Notes: generated by a model not told the origin, from the sequence alone. 12,569 nucleotides of DNA from Flavobacteriales bacterium (GCA_947462695.1 CANHQC010000023.1:1-12569); one strand, 5' to 3'; shown: positions 1-6,369, counted from the stretch's first letter. Translations and numbers: made by a program.

Positions 1-75
1 CAAAAGAATACAGGAACAAAAATAGTAATTTCGTTACCTTACAAAGAGGATAACATCAACACGTTTCAGGCATGA
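1..75 (+). CDS. Sensor histidine kinase, C-terminal end only (partial)
   Basis: The frame opening at base 1 is open for 24 codons and stops at TGA 73-75. The visible peptide contains GTGT-like spacing followed by alternating hydrophobics (residues 5-14, GTKIVISLPY). That is how the last glycine motif and final beta strand of a GHKL ATPase domain look in histidine kinases. The stop overlaps the ATG of the LytTR regulator as ATGA (72-75), the usual arrangement of a coupled sensor-regulator pair. By analogy with other LytTR partners the kinase would be a LytS/YehU-type or TPR-type membrane sensor that phosphorylates the regulator, but its sensory part lies outside the window. Frame, motif and overlap are seen; the kinase assignment is inferred from a short peptide plus context. 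Confidence 0.72.
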   Translation, partial: QKNTGTKIVISLPYKEDNINTFQA

Positions 76-815
76 GAAAAGCACTTATCATTGACGATGA
101 AAATCGCACGCGTGAGTTGATTGCAAAAATGATCGATTCGTTTGGATTTGATTTGGAAACGTTTCCAATTGGAGAAAATGTACAATCCGGAATAGCGGCA
201 ATTGAATCTTTGCGCCCAGACATCGTGTTTCTGGACATTCAAATGCCGGATGGAACGGGTTTTGATCTGTTAAAATCAGTTCAAAATATAAACTTCGAGG
301 TTGTATTTATTACCGCACATGAAGAGTTTGCGATTAAAGCAATTAAATTCAGCGCACTCGATTATTTACTGAAGCCGATTGATCCAACCGAATTGAGAGA
401 GGCCACGGAAAAAGCAATGAAGGCCATTGAAGATAAACGTGACGAGCAACAGTTCGAAGCACTTCAAAACAATATTCAGCCAACACAAAAAAAGCGCCTG
501 GTTTTAAAAACGCAAGAAAGTGTGCATGTGGTTGAACTGGAAGAAATCATTCGATGCGAGGCAGACCGCAATTACACTTCATTCTTTCTAAACGGAGGTA
601 AAAAAATACTTGTTTCGAAAACACTAAAAGACTACGAAATATTGTTGTCTTCTTTTCATTTTTTGCGCGTACAGCAGTCACACCTCATCAATTTAAATTT
701 TGTAGATCGCTACGACAAAGGCAATGGTGGATCGGTAGTGATGAAAGATGGATCGCAAGTGCCATTATCCCCTGCCAAACGCGATATTTTCTTTAAAATA
801 TTAGAAACGTTATAA
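72..815 (+). CDS. LytTR-family two-component response regulator
   Basis: This is a 247-residue cytoplasmic DNA-binding regulator. The receiver domain covers about residues 3-118: the acidic pair is D8/D9, the phospho-acceptor D55 sits in FLDIQMPD, the switch threonine is T81 and the conserved lysine is K101 in LLKPID. A linker rich in charge and glutamine follows (about 119-140). A LytTR DNA-binding domain fills about 141-245, with the family pattern of a short strand, EEIIRCEAD, NYTSFFL, and FLRVQQSHLINLNFV. The length is normal for the family. The start overlaps the stop of the upstream kinase remnant, which fixes it and implies translational coupling. Targets cannot be told: no convincing pair of LytTR direct repeats was found near any gene here. 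A weak hairpin (824-838) follows the stop. Confidence 0.95.
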   Translation: MRKALIIDDENRTRELIAKMIDSFGFDLETFPIGENVQSGIAAIESLRPDIVFLDIQMPDGTGFDLLKSVQNINFEVVFITAHEEFAIKAIKFSALDYLLKPIDPTELREATEKAMKAIEDKRDEQQFEALQNNIQPTQKKRLVLKTQESVHVVELEEIIRCEADRNYTSFFLNGGKKILVSKTLKDYEILLSSFHFLRVQQSHLINLNFVDRYDKGNGGSVVMKDGSQVPLSPAKRDIFFKILETL

Positions 816-823
816 GTCGCATT

Positions 824-838
824 CATCCGAATCGGGTG
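824..838 (+). terminator. Weak hairpin after the response regulator gene
   Basis: CATCC-GAATC-GGGTG can form a 5-bp stem (one G-T pair) with a 5-base loop, nine bases after the regulator's stop, followed by TTTATT. Position and trailing Ts fit a weak intrinsic terminator. The stem is short, so the call is tentative. Confidence 0.3.
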
Positions 839-1116
839 TTTATTCATTGATATCCATCGGATGTTCATTGAGTGGTTTAATTTGCCCCAGAAGGTTGTAG
901 ATTTAAGTTAACAATAATGGAGACAGGCTTTTCACGAGTTGTTTATGTAACTATTCGATTGGAATTGCTGCTTGGAGAGGCAGCTTTAGTTTGATGATAG
1001 AGTATAACAGTTCTTTATTCTGATCGATAGCATAACACGCGTGAAATAACCAATACATCCTTCCCGTACTACTTTGGGAGTTTGTTGAAACGCTGTCAGT
1101 ATAACTTACTGCGCTT

Positions 1117-1146
1117 GAAAAAGGTTGATGGGGATCAACCTTTTTC
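1117..1146 (-). terminator. Perfect 13-bp hairpin, probable terminator of the TonB-receptor gene
   Basis: GAAAAAGGTTGAT (1117-1129) and ATCAACCTTTTTC (1134-1146) are exact reverse complements around a GGGG loop. The stem ends in five A-T pairs on both strands, so it can act as an intrinsic terminator in either direction. It lies about 80 bases past the stop of the minus-strand receptor gene and about 300 past the plus-strand regulator, so it most likely serves the receptor transcript. Confidence 0.7.
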
Positions 1147-1226
1147 ATTTTTAATAGCTTTTGAAACCACTATGTTGTAACGGATTTTGTAAATCGATTT
1201 TTCGGGTTATAACGGCCTTATGTTAT

Positions 1227-3572
1227 CTAGAACTGTACTTTATATACCACATTCGGGAAAAATCCAAGTTGATAGGTAGTATTGATGCTTTGCGTTTTGT
1301 TATCATAGCTTTGGGAAAATACGTTTTTGTGATTTGTAACATTCTGTAGATCTAACGAAATTGTTTGTGCAATTTTTCGTTTAGCACTATTCAATGTAAA
1401 ACCTGTTTTCAGGTCTAAACGATAGTAATTGACATAAAAATCCGAATACGTGTCTGTTGAAAGCACCTCGCGTCCAATTGCCATCGATGCGGACAAATCG
1501 ATAGGTGTAAAAGCTCTTCCGCCTGCATTAGTAAATTTAACATCTAACGAAATTCGATTTCTTTTTTGCTTACCTATCTTCCATTCTTTACCAGCAAGAA
1601 TATTATATACAAACCTTCCGTTAAATGCCGTATTTCGTTCTACACCATCACTGCCTTCATAGTTCGAATTGTAAACAGAGGCCGTAAACAAGCCATAATA
1701 ACCCTCACTGTAGTACTTCTCTAACGTAAGCTCTATCCCATAATTGGATCCAGTACCAGCATTGATCAAACTGTCTGTAAGATCAGTTTTGAACGTTGAG
1801 CCTGTATTTAACATGGAATAACTACTTGAGTAAGAAGTGACTGGAACATCATAAATCGATTGGTAATACACCTCTGTTTTAATCCTCCAGTCGGTGAACA
1901 ACTGACGATTATAGCCCAAAACAACATGGTGACTTTTTGTAAAGTCGAGGTTTTTATTGTTGTAAACAGTTGTTCCATTATTGTCTATACTTTTCAAAAA
2001 GTAAACATTGATCGGTTGCAATTGTGAATGCAGTCCATAACCAACATTGAAGCTGCTCTTATTGGTAACATTGTAAACCAATCCTAAGCGGGGCTCAACA
2101 GATGTGGCATTGTTCAAAAAGAAATACTGCGAATGAATGCCTGCATTAACTATTAACTTGCTCGAAATTGAATACTTCAAATGAGCATATGCTTGAGCTA
2201 AATTTGTACTGCTATTATAATCCCAAATTTGTTTTTCCGGTAGGAATATTTTGTCCTTTGTTTTGTAATATAAATCTAATCCTATGATTTCATCTTGAAG
2301 TCCAACTTTGAAGAATAATCGCGAATTGATTTTTAAATTGTAATTAGTACTCAAGAAATACGTTGTTTTTGCCACTTGATTTGTTTCTCGAATGAAACTT
2401 GAATCTGCCATTTTATCATAGTCATAAGCTATTTGGTCGGTTGAAGAATAATTGATTCCGACTGTAGAAGACACATAAGATTTTACATTTAATTGTTTGT
2501 AATGATTAATACCTCCAATTCCAATCTTACTTGCAAAGTCAACTTTATTCCCCCCGCCGTAAAGCGAATTCCCCGGTCCTCCTCCAATATTAATTGTACT
2601 TGATGCTAAAACTCCGAATAAAGAAAATCTGCCTAATCTCGTATTCCCACTGTTCAATTTTAATGACAAATCCTGATAGGTAGGTGTTGCTGTTGTTCCA
2701 ATATCTACGCCTACTGCCTGTGCAATTCCCGCTAACGAATAACGATAACCCACTAAATAAGAGGCATCGCTTTTTTTACTGAACGGACCTTCAGTAGTAA
2801 GTTCCAAACCAGTAATTACACCAGCCTGTATAGTAGTTTCCCTTTTTCTATTGTTACCACTTCTGAAACCAAGATCGAAAACACCTGAAATTGCATTTCC
2901 ATATTCAGAAGGAAAAGAAGAGGTGAAAAAATCGGAATTCTTTAAAAGATTGGTGTTGATCGCACTTACAGCGCCTCCAGTAGTTCCAACGGAAGCAAAA
3001 TGATTTGGATTTGTCACATTCATTCCATCGATTCGCCATAAAACACCAACAGGAGAATTTCCTCGGATTACAATGTCATTACGACTGTCATCAGGCGCAT
3101 TCACACCTGCAAAATTTGCTGCTAATCGAGCGGGATCACTTCTTCCTCCCGCATAACGATTTACCTCCTCCATAGAAAACGTACGCACGCTAACACTGGC
3201 CAACTTATTGATTATGCTGCCCTTATTTGTTGCTTTTACCGTTATTTCACCAAGTTGTTGAAGTTCTTCTTCCATAGCAATATCAAGTATCACTTCTTTT
3301 CCTGAGGTAACAACTACATTTGGAATTATAAGCGTTTTATAGCCTGAATAACTTATTTTGATCTCATATCTATCTGGAGGAATAGGAGTTAAGGAATAAT
3401 TCCCCAGAGAATCTGAACTTGACCCTAACTGTAAACTGACAATTTGGACGGATACACCAATAATGGGCGTCTGTGATAGTTTGTCTGTTATATTCCCTCG
3501 AATCGTTTGAGCGTTTTTTTGACTGAAAACAAGTGTTGGAATAAAAAAGAACATAAGAAAGCTACGCAACAT
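1227..3572 (-). CDS. TonB-dependent outer-membrane receptor with CarboxypepD-reg-like domain
   Basis: This 781-residue protein should import a ligand across the outer membrane using TonB-ExbBD energy. A signal peptide (residues 1-17, LVFS|Q) leads into a CarboxypepD-reg-like beta-sandwich (about 24-110, with DSLGNYSL and FxIxxSGYKT-like strands). The plug domain follows (about 125-235) and contains NDIVIRGNSPVGVLWRIDG, DGMNVTNPNHFASVG and EYGNAISGVFDLGFRSGN. A beta barrel of alternating aromatic strands runs to the terminal residue F781, as expected for barrel assembly. There is no SusD-like lipoprotein beside it and no siderophore or vitamin gene, so the substrate is unknown; a SusC glycan-uptake role is not supported. 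It is likely monocistronic: 126 bases separate it from the upstream operon and a strong hairpin follows its stop. The family call is firm, the ligand is not known. Confidence 0.93.
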   Translation of the reverse strand: MLRSFLMFFFIPTLVFSQKNAQTIRGNITDKLSQTPIIGVSVQIVSLQLGSSSDSLGNYSLTPIPPDRYEIKISYSGYKTLIIPNVVVTSGKEVILDIAMEEELQQLGEITVKATNKGSIINKLASVSVRTFSMEEVNRYAGGRSDPARLAANFAGVNAPDDSRNDIVIRGNSPVGVLWRIDGMNVTNPNHFASVGTTGGAVSAINTNLLKNSDFFTSSFPSEYGNAISGVFDLGFRSGNNRKRETTIQAGVITGLELTTEGPFSKKSDASYLVGYRYSLAGIAQAVGVDIGTTATPTYQDLSLKLNSGNTRLGRFSLFGVLASSTINIGGGPGNSLYGGGNKVDFASKIGIGGINHYKQLNVKSYVSSTVGINYSSTDQIAYDYDKMADSSFIRETNQVAKTTYFLSTNYNLKINSRLFFKVGLQDEIIGLDLYYKTKDKIFLPEKQIWDYNSSTNLAQAYAHLKYSISSKLIVNAGIHSQYFFLNNATSVEPRLGLVYNVTNKSSFNVGYGLHSQLQPINVYFLKSIDNNGTTVYNNKNLDFTKSHHVVLGYNRQLFTDWRIKTEVYYQSIYDVPVTSYSSSYSMLNTGSTFKTDLTDSLINAGTGSNYGIELTLEKYYSEGYYGLFTASVYNSNYEGSDGVERNTAFNGRFVYNILAGKEWKIGKQKRNRISLDVKFTNAGGRAFTPIDLSASMAIGREVLSTDTYSDFYVNYYRLDLKTGFTLNSAKRKIAQTISLDLQNVTNHKNVFSQSYDNKTQSINTTYQLGFFPNVVYKVQF

Positions 3573-3698
3573 AAAGAAGAAAAAAATGAATGAGCAGAAT
3601 TGCTTAGACCTCTATTTAGATGATTAATCCAAATTTTTCTTGCAGCAGTTTTTAATTAACTCAAACAATTAGATCTGACCTTTACAAAATTGGTAAAC

Positions 3699-3965
3699 TT
3701 AAAACTGTTTTATTAGTGCAAAATACTCGATGTTCTTTTTTAATGGGTAAAGTGGTAGGGTCTTCATGAGTTCTTTGACCTTAACTTCATCAATATCTTT
3801 GAAAATTAAAACAGCTCCGTTTTTTGTTTGACGTAAAAAAAGATGTTCCAAAATTCCCTCCTCTTTCCATTTCGCAACAACTTCTTGTTCGTGCTTTATT
3901 ATTTCTTGGAAATTTTCAGGAAGATTTTCCGTATCGATCGTTAATATCGCTTGTATGCAATTCAT
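3699..3965 (-). CDS. Muconolactone delta-isomerase-like small protein
   Basis: This 88-residue cytoplasmic protein resembles the muconolactone isomerase family (dimeric alpha+beta barrel). It has a first strand (CIQAILTI), an amphipathic helix ending in AKWKEEG (31-37), the HLFLRQ strand, and the signature LMKTLPLYP followed by a closing strand (67-85), matching the LLMQLPLFP pattern of true isomerases. No other catechol-degradation gene is present, so a role in muconolactone chemistry is not supported; such stand-alone members often sit with oxidoreductases and their function is unknown. The ATG (3965-3963) overlaps, as ATGA, the original stop of the preceding YciI-like frame, showing that the two were translationally coupled before the upstream nonsense codon arose. 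It is the last gene of the operon starting with the Old Yellow Enzyme. Fold family moderately sure, function not. Confidence 0.72.
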   Translation of the reverse strand: MNCIQAILTIDTENLPENFQEIIKHEQEVVAKWKEEGILEHLFLRQTKNGAVLIFKDIDEVKVKELMKTLPLYPLKKNIEYFALIKQF

Positions 3966-4369
3966 ATGTTTAATTGTTTAGAGTTTTTTACGTTTTCTAA
4001 GGGTTGAAAAAGTGAAGGCTCGGTCATGCTTATTTTCAATGAATGTTCGGTATATATCCGAAAGCCATGAATATGAAATGGATCTTTGAACGCACACTTT
4101 TCCGCTTCCTCTCGCGATTATGCCTTCATCATGATTATGCCTTTTGTCCGCCCAAGTGGGTTTATTTTTCTTGTTGATCTGAGTTCGTCATCAGTTGGTC
4201 CAGAAAGGATCAATTTTCCACTTTCTTTTAATGTTGAGGCCAAGGTGTAGTGTTCTCGTAACACTGGTTTTCCTTCTTCAGTGATTGGGTTTTTCCAACC
4301 GGCAAGCGTTTCTGCAAGAATGACAAAGCCATCCAGCGCTTTTTCATTTAGTATACTATCTGTATTCAT
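3962..4369 (-). pseudogene. YciI-family gene interrupted by an in-frame TAA
   Basis: Reading on past TAA 4120-4118 in the same frame gives 51 further codons to TGA 3964-3962. They start SREEAEKCAFKDPF, then HIHGFRIYTEHSLKI. This is the expected YciI C-terminus: helix 2 with EEA, the conserved DPF, then the last strand. The restored product would be 134 residues plus the one lost at the stop, with the first ~115 covering the family domain and a short tail after it. The restored stop overlaps the ATG of the next gene as ATGA. No frameshift is needed; one base change of the TAA (for example to AAA, GAA, CAA or TCA) restores the gene. Sequencing error is the main alternative. The TAA-T context is not known as a leaky stop, so programmed read-through is unlikely. 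Confidence 0.82.
4118..4369 (-). CDS. YciI-like protein, readable N-terminal part (truncated)
   Basis: This 83-codon open frame encodes the N-terminal two thirds of a YciI-family protein (ferredoxin-like alpha+beta barrel, small-molecule or detoxification role unproven). The family pattern is visible: strand FVILAE (15-20), conserved H40 in LREHY, KLILSGPTDD (52-61, with the usual GP turn) and strand GIIMMKA (77-83). Translation stops at TAA 4120-4118 directly after the strand that normally leads into helix 2. The start is ATG 4369: two ATGs just upstream are in other frames and close at once. It lies nine bases past the stop of the Old Yellow Enzyme gene, so it belongs to that operon. Without helix 2 and the last strand the product is probably unstable or non-functional. 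Confidence 0.75.
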   Translation of the reverse strand: MNTDSILNEKALDGFVILAETLAGWKNPITEEGKPVLREHYTLASTLKESGKLILSGPTDDELRSTRKINPLGRTKGIIMMKA

Positions 4370-4378
4370 GGCATGGCA

Positions 4379-5455
4379 TTAATCTAAAAAAGGATAATCA
4401 ATATATCCGGCATCTTGTCCACCATACATGGTTGTTCTGTCTGGCTCATTAAGCGCCTCATTCAATTCAAATCGTTTGGGTAAATCTGGATTAGAAAGGA
4501 ACAAGGTTCCATATGAAATAAGATGTGCGTTGCCTTTTTGCAGCTCTTCTTCCCCGGATTCTTTTGTGTATCCGCAATTGGCAATAAGACAATGGTGCGT
4601 TAATTGACCAAAGGTTTCTAGGGCATTGCTCGGGTAGTGTGGAAATTTATCTGCAGGAAATGGGACATTCATAAGATGGACATAGGCTAAAGGCAAGCTG
4701 TTTATCTCGTTCATAAGCAGGGTGAATTGCTCTATTGGGTTCTGATGAACGATTCCATTGTATACGCTTGTTGGTGAAAGTCTAATGGCAACTTTATTCG
4801 GTCCGATAGCGGCAACCATTTCTTGTAGTATTTCCAGCACAAATCGGTTTCTATTTTCGTTACTTCCGCCATATTGGTCTGTTCGCTGATTGGCACTTTC
4901 TGCTAAAAACTGGTTAGGTAAATAACCAAAAGCAGCATGGAGTTCCACTCCGTCAAAGCCTGCTTCAATTGCATTAATCGCGGCTTGTTTGTAGTCTTGA
5001 ATAATTTGCTCAACTTCTTCCAGCGTTAACGCTCTCGGAATTTCGTAATCTTTCATCCCCTCCATAGTGAAATGCTGTTGACCTTGAATCGCTATTGCGG
5101 ATGGTGCAACGGGCAATTCTCCATTTTTTACCAATGAATGACCAACCCGACCGGTATGCCAAAGTTGGGCATAAATAACACCGTCTTTTTGATGCACCGC
5201 CTCAGTCACTTTTTTCCACGCGTCTATTTGTTCTTTCTTATATAAACCTGGAGTGAGCGGACTTCCAAGGGCTTGTTGACTAATATTGATTGCCTCACTA
5301 ATGATTAGACCTGCACTTGCACGTTGTTTATAATACAATACAGTTGAATTCCCAACTAACCCATTTATGTCAGCTCGGCAACGGGTCATTGGTGCCATGG
5401 CCATGCTGTTTTTAAGTTGCTTATTTCCTAATTCTATGGGTTGCAATAATTTCAT
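4379..5455 (-). CDS. Old Yellow Enzyme family NADH:flavin oxidoreductase (alkene reductase)
   Basis: This 358-residue cytoplasmic FMN enzyme has a TIM-barrel fold and should reduce activated C=C bonds of enones, quinones or nitro compounds with NAD(P)H. Family marks in order: APMTRCR (21-27, T24 at the FMN), YAQLWHTGR (95-103, with Q97), GFDGVELH (166-173), QFLAESANQRTDQYGGS (182-198), the FMN-binding R225 in AIRLSP, NPDLP (322-326), and the C-terminal YGG/YIDYPFL. The likely proton donor Y178 is present. Two positions are unusual: the substrate-binding HxxN/HxxH pair reads H173-A-A-F176, and the Arg that normally follows the late FMN-phosphate glycine (GRxF) is T317. It is the first gene of a minus-strand operon with the YciI-like and isomerase-like genes, and is divergent from an HxlR regulator. 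Family firm; substrate unknown. Confidence 0.93.
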   Translation of the reverse strand: MKLLQPIELGNKQLKNSMAMAPMTRCRADINGLVGNSTVLYYKQRASAGLIISEAINISQQALGSPLTPGLYKKEQIDAWKKVTEAVHQKDGVIYAQLWHTGRVGHSLVKNGELPVAPSAIAIQGQQHFTMEGMKDYEIPRALTLEEVEQIIQDYKQAAINAIEAGFDGVELHAAFGYLPNQFLAESANQRTDQYGGSNENRNRFVLEILQEMVAAIGPNKVAIRLSPTSVYNGIVHQNPIEQFTLLMNEINSLPLAYVHLMNVPFPADKFPHYPSNALETFGQLTHHCLIANCGYTKESGEEELQKGNAHLISYGTLFLSNPDLPKRFELNEALNEPDRTTMYGGQDAGYIDYPFLD

Positions 5456-5475
5456 GTTCGATGTTTTAATTTAAG

Positions 5476-5506
5476 TTGTAAATCTACCATCAATACTTTA
5501 CTTTTG
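5476..5506 (+). promoter_or_regulatory. Candidate promoter of the HxlR regulator gene
   Basis: TTG (5476-5478), 20 bases, then TACTTTTG (5499-5506), an exact match to the Bacteroidota -7 element TAnnTTTG. Transcription would begin near 5512, giving a leader of roughly 55 bases before the ATG at 5570. The box is inside the 5494-5512 inverted repeat, which suggests autoregulation. Confidence 0.5.
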
Positions 5507-5509
5507 AAA
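5479..5509 (-). promoter_or_regulatory. Candidate promoter of the Old Yellow Enzyme operon
   Basis: On the minus strand TTTC (5509-5506), 19 bases, then TAGATTTA (5486-5479) match the Bacteroidota TTTG-N19-TAnnTTTG layout with one mismatch in each box. The start site would be about 15-20 bases upstream of the ATG at 5455. The TACTTT/AAAGTA inverted repeat lies across it. This is inferred from consensus only. Confidence 0.4.
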
Positions 5510-5512
5510 GTA
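5494..5512. promoter_or_regulatory. Candidate HxlR operator 1, TACTTT-N7-AAAGTA
   Basis: Perfect 6-bp arms TACTTT (5494-5499) and AAAGTA (5507-5512) flank seven bases. The repeat covers the -7 box of the regulator gene and the spacer of the divergent operon promoter. HxlR-type repressors such as YodB and CatR bind TACT...AGTA-like dyads, so this is the best candidate site. Binding is inferred. Confidence 0.45.
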
Positions 5513-5536
5513 GTTACTCGTTTGTATAGTAGTAAC
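5513..5536. promoter_or_regulatory. Candidate second operator, GTTACT-N12-AGTAAC
   Basis: GTTACT (5513-5518) and AGTAAC (5531-5536) form perfect 6-bp arms 12 bases apart, directly next to operator 1 and just past the likely start site of the regulator gene. It shares the TACT/AGTA core. It could be a second dimer site or a leader hairpin. Confidence 0.35.
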
Positions 5537-5569
5537 ATAATATAAAGTAATGTTAGAAATCAATTAGTT

Positions 5570-5896
5570 ATGAATAATAAAAAAACAAAAGTTTCTGAAA
5601 AGTCATGTTCGTTAAGGGAAGTTCTGGATATAATTGGTGGAAAATGGTCGATGCCCATTATTTATATGTTGTCCAAAGGAAAGATGCGATTCAAAGAATT
5701 GGAAAGAAGTGTAGAGGGAATAAATACGAGAATGTTGGTGAAAGAATTAAAAAACATGGAAGCCAATGGGATACTTACGCGAGAAGTTTTTGCTACAGTG
5801 CCGCCAACGGTTGAATATACCTTGACAGAAAAGGGCGAAAAATTGTTGCCGAGTATTGTGTCCTTGCACCAATGGGGCCAGGAGTTTACGGTTTAA
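5570..5896 (+). CDS. HxlR-family transcriptional regulator, single-cysteine type
   Basis: This 108-residue winged-helix DNA-binding protein has the family opening C13-x7-DIIGGKW, then the turn MRFKELERSVEGINTRMLVKELKNME (recognition helix about 49-68), GILTREVF, and the wing VPPTVEYTLTEKGEKLLP. The length is typical. C13 is the conserved N-terminal cysteine that senses quinones, aldehydes or hypochlorite in members such as CatR and YodB. No other cysteine is present, so a HypR-like intramolecular Cys-Cys switch within one subunit is excluded, while an intersubunit disulfide or thiol adduct remains possible. It is transcribed divergently from the Old Yellow Enzyme operon across 114 bases containing two inverted repeats, so it is the likely local regulator of that operon and of itself. 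The inducer is unknown. Confidence 0.93.
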   Translation: MNNKKTKVSEKSCSLREVLDIIGGKWSMPIIYMLSKGKMRFKELERSVEGINTRMLVKELKNMEANGILTREVFATVPPTVEYTLTEKGEKLLPSIVSLHQWGQEFTV

Positions 5897-5940
5897 ATGG
5901 CTCTATTTTCCAAGCTTCATTAGTTTGGAGAATGAAACAC

Positions 5941-5964
5941 TCCATTATTCAGGAAATTAATGGA
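5941..5964. terminator. Hairpin between convergent genes
   Basis: TCCATTA (5941-5947) and TAATGGA (5958-5964) are perfect 7-bp arms around a 10-base loop. They lie between the stop of the HxlR gene (5896) and the stop of the opposing membrane-protein gene (5965). Placement suggests a bidirectional terminator, but neither side has a real T-run and the stem is A+T rich. Confidence 0.35.
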
Positions 5965-6369
5965 TTAGATTTCCTTGAATTTTTGAGGAGAAAGTAACCA
6001 AATGAAATGGAATAAAAAGGCAGCGATCAACGTCCATAAAATATCATTCCAATCAAATCTTAGTTTCCCGGCAACTTGAATAAACTCCCATCCAATTAAT
6101 CCAATTACTGAAATGAGGTTTGCAGAGAGATGCCTCTTTTTATACAACCAAGTACCCGAATAATTTTTTTTGAGAACGTAAGGAATGAGCAGTACAAATA
6201 AAGCTGGAATTCCTATTGCCGGAAAAAAATTTGGTGCAACTCCTAAAAGATATTTAATTACTGAACTATCGCCGTTGTAATTTGGACGTATATTGTCTTG
6301 TATCTGGTTGAATACCATAAAACAAATTGCGAATATTAAAAACCAATAATACTGAGGTTTGAGTTTCAT
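5965..6369 (-). CDS. Small integral membrane protein of unknown function
   Basis: 134 residues from the ATG at 6369. Extending upstream would need a TTG at 6402, which lies inside a promoter-like TATACTTG (6407-6400), so the ATG is preferred. About four hydrophobic segments are visible: YYWFLIFAICFMVFNQI near the N-terminus, a Phe/Pro-rich stretch ending PALFVLLIPYV, ANLISVIGLIGWEFIQVA, and ILWTLIAAFLFHFIWLL at the end, with KKRH between the second and third. WEFIQ...DWNDILWT loosely recalls the VanZ-like pattern, but the similarity is too weak for a name. No partner gene is evident: it is convergent with the HxlR gene and has the tRNA-Asn region upstream. The function is not recognised. Confidence 0.6.
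   Translation of the reverse strand: MKLKPQYYWFLIFAICFMVFNQIQDNIRPNYNGDSSVIKYLLGVAPNFFPAIGIPALFVLLIPYVLKKNYSGTWLYKKRHLSANLISVIGLIGWEFIQVAGKLRFDWNDILWTLIAAFLFHFIWLLSPQKFKEI

Larger units (their letters stand above)
816..1226. other. 411-base gap without a convincing gene
   Basis: This lies between the convergent response regulator and TonB-receptor genes. It holds the weak hairpin at 824-838, a small stem GCTGCT/GGCAGC (967-972 with 979-984), a direct repeat TTCATTGA at 843-850 and 864-871, and the strong hairpin at 1117-1146. A 65-codon open frame on the minus strand (951-1148) has no recognisable motif and begins inside that hairpin, so it is not called a gene. No tRNA, rRNA or mobile-element signature was seen. 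Confidence 0.6.

Noticed and set aside
26..33. TAATTTCG as a possible -7 promoter box for the response regulator
   Set aside because: It lies within the coding end of the upstream kinase, and the ATGA overlap indicates the two genes are co-transcribed.
843..871. Direct repeat TTCATTGA (two copies 21 bases apart) as a LytTR binding site
   Set aside because: Spacing and sequence do not fit the usual pair of about 9-bp LytTR repeats roughly one turn apart, and it lies downstream of the gene with no promoter to control.
951..1148. A 65-codon minus-strand open frame in the gap after the TonB-receptor gene
   Set aside because: It starts inside the perfect hairpin, has no recognisable motif or upstream signal, and its composition does not look like a protein family.
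4118..4120. Programmed read-through or recoding of the TAA in the YciI gene
   Set aside because: TAA followed by T is an efficient stop context, other genes in the window use TAA and TAG as real stops, and no recoding structure was seen.
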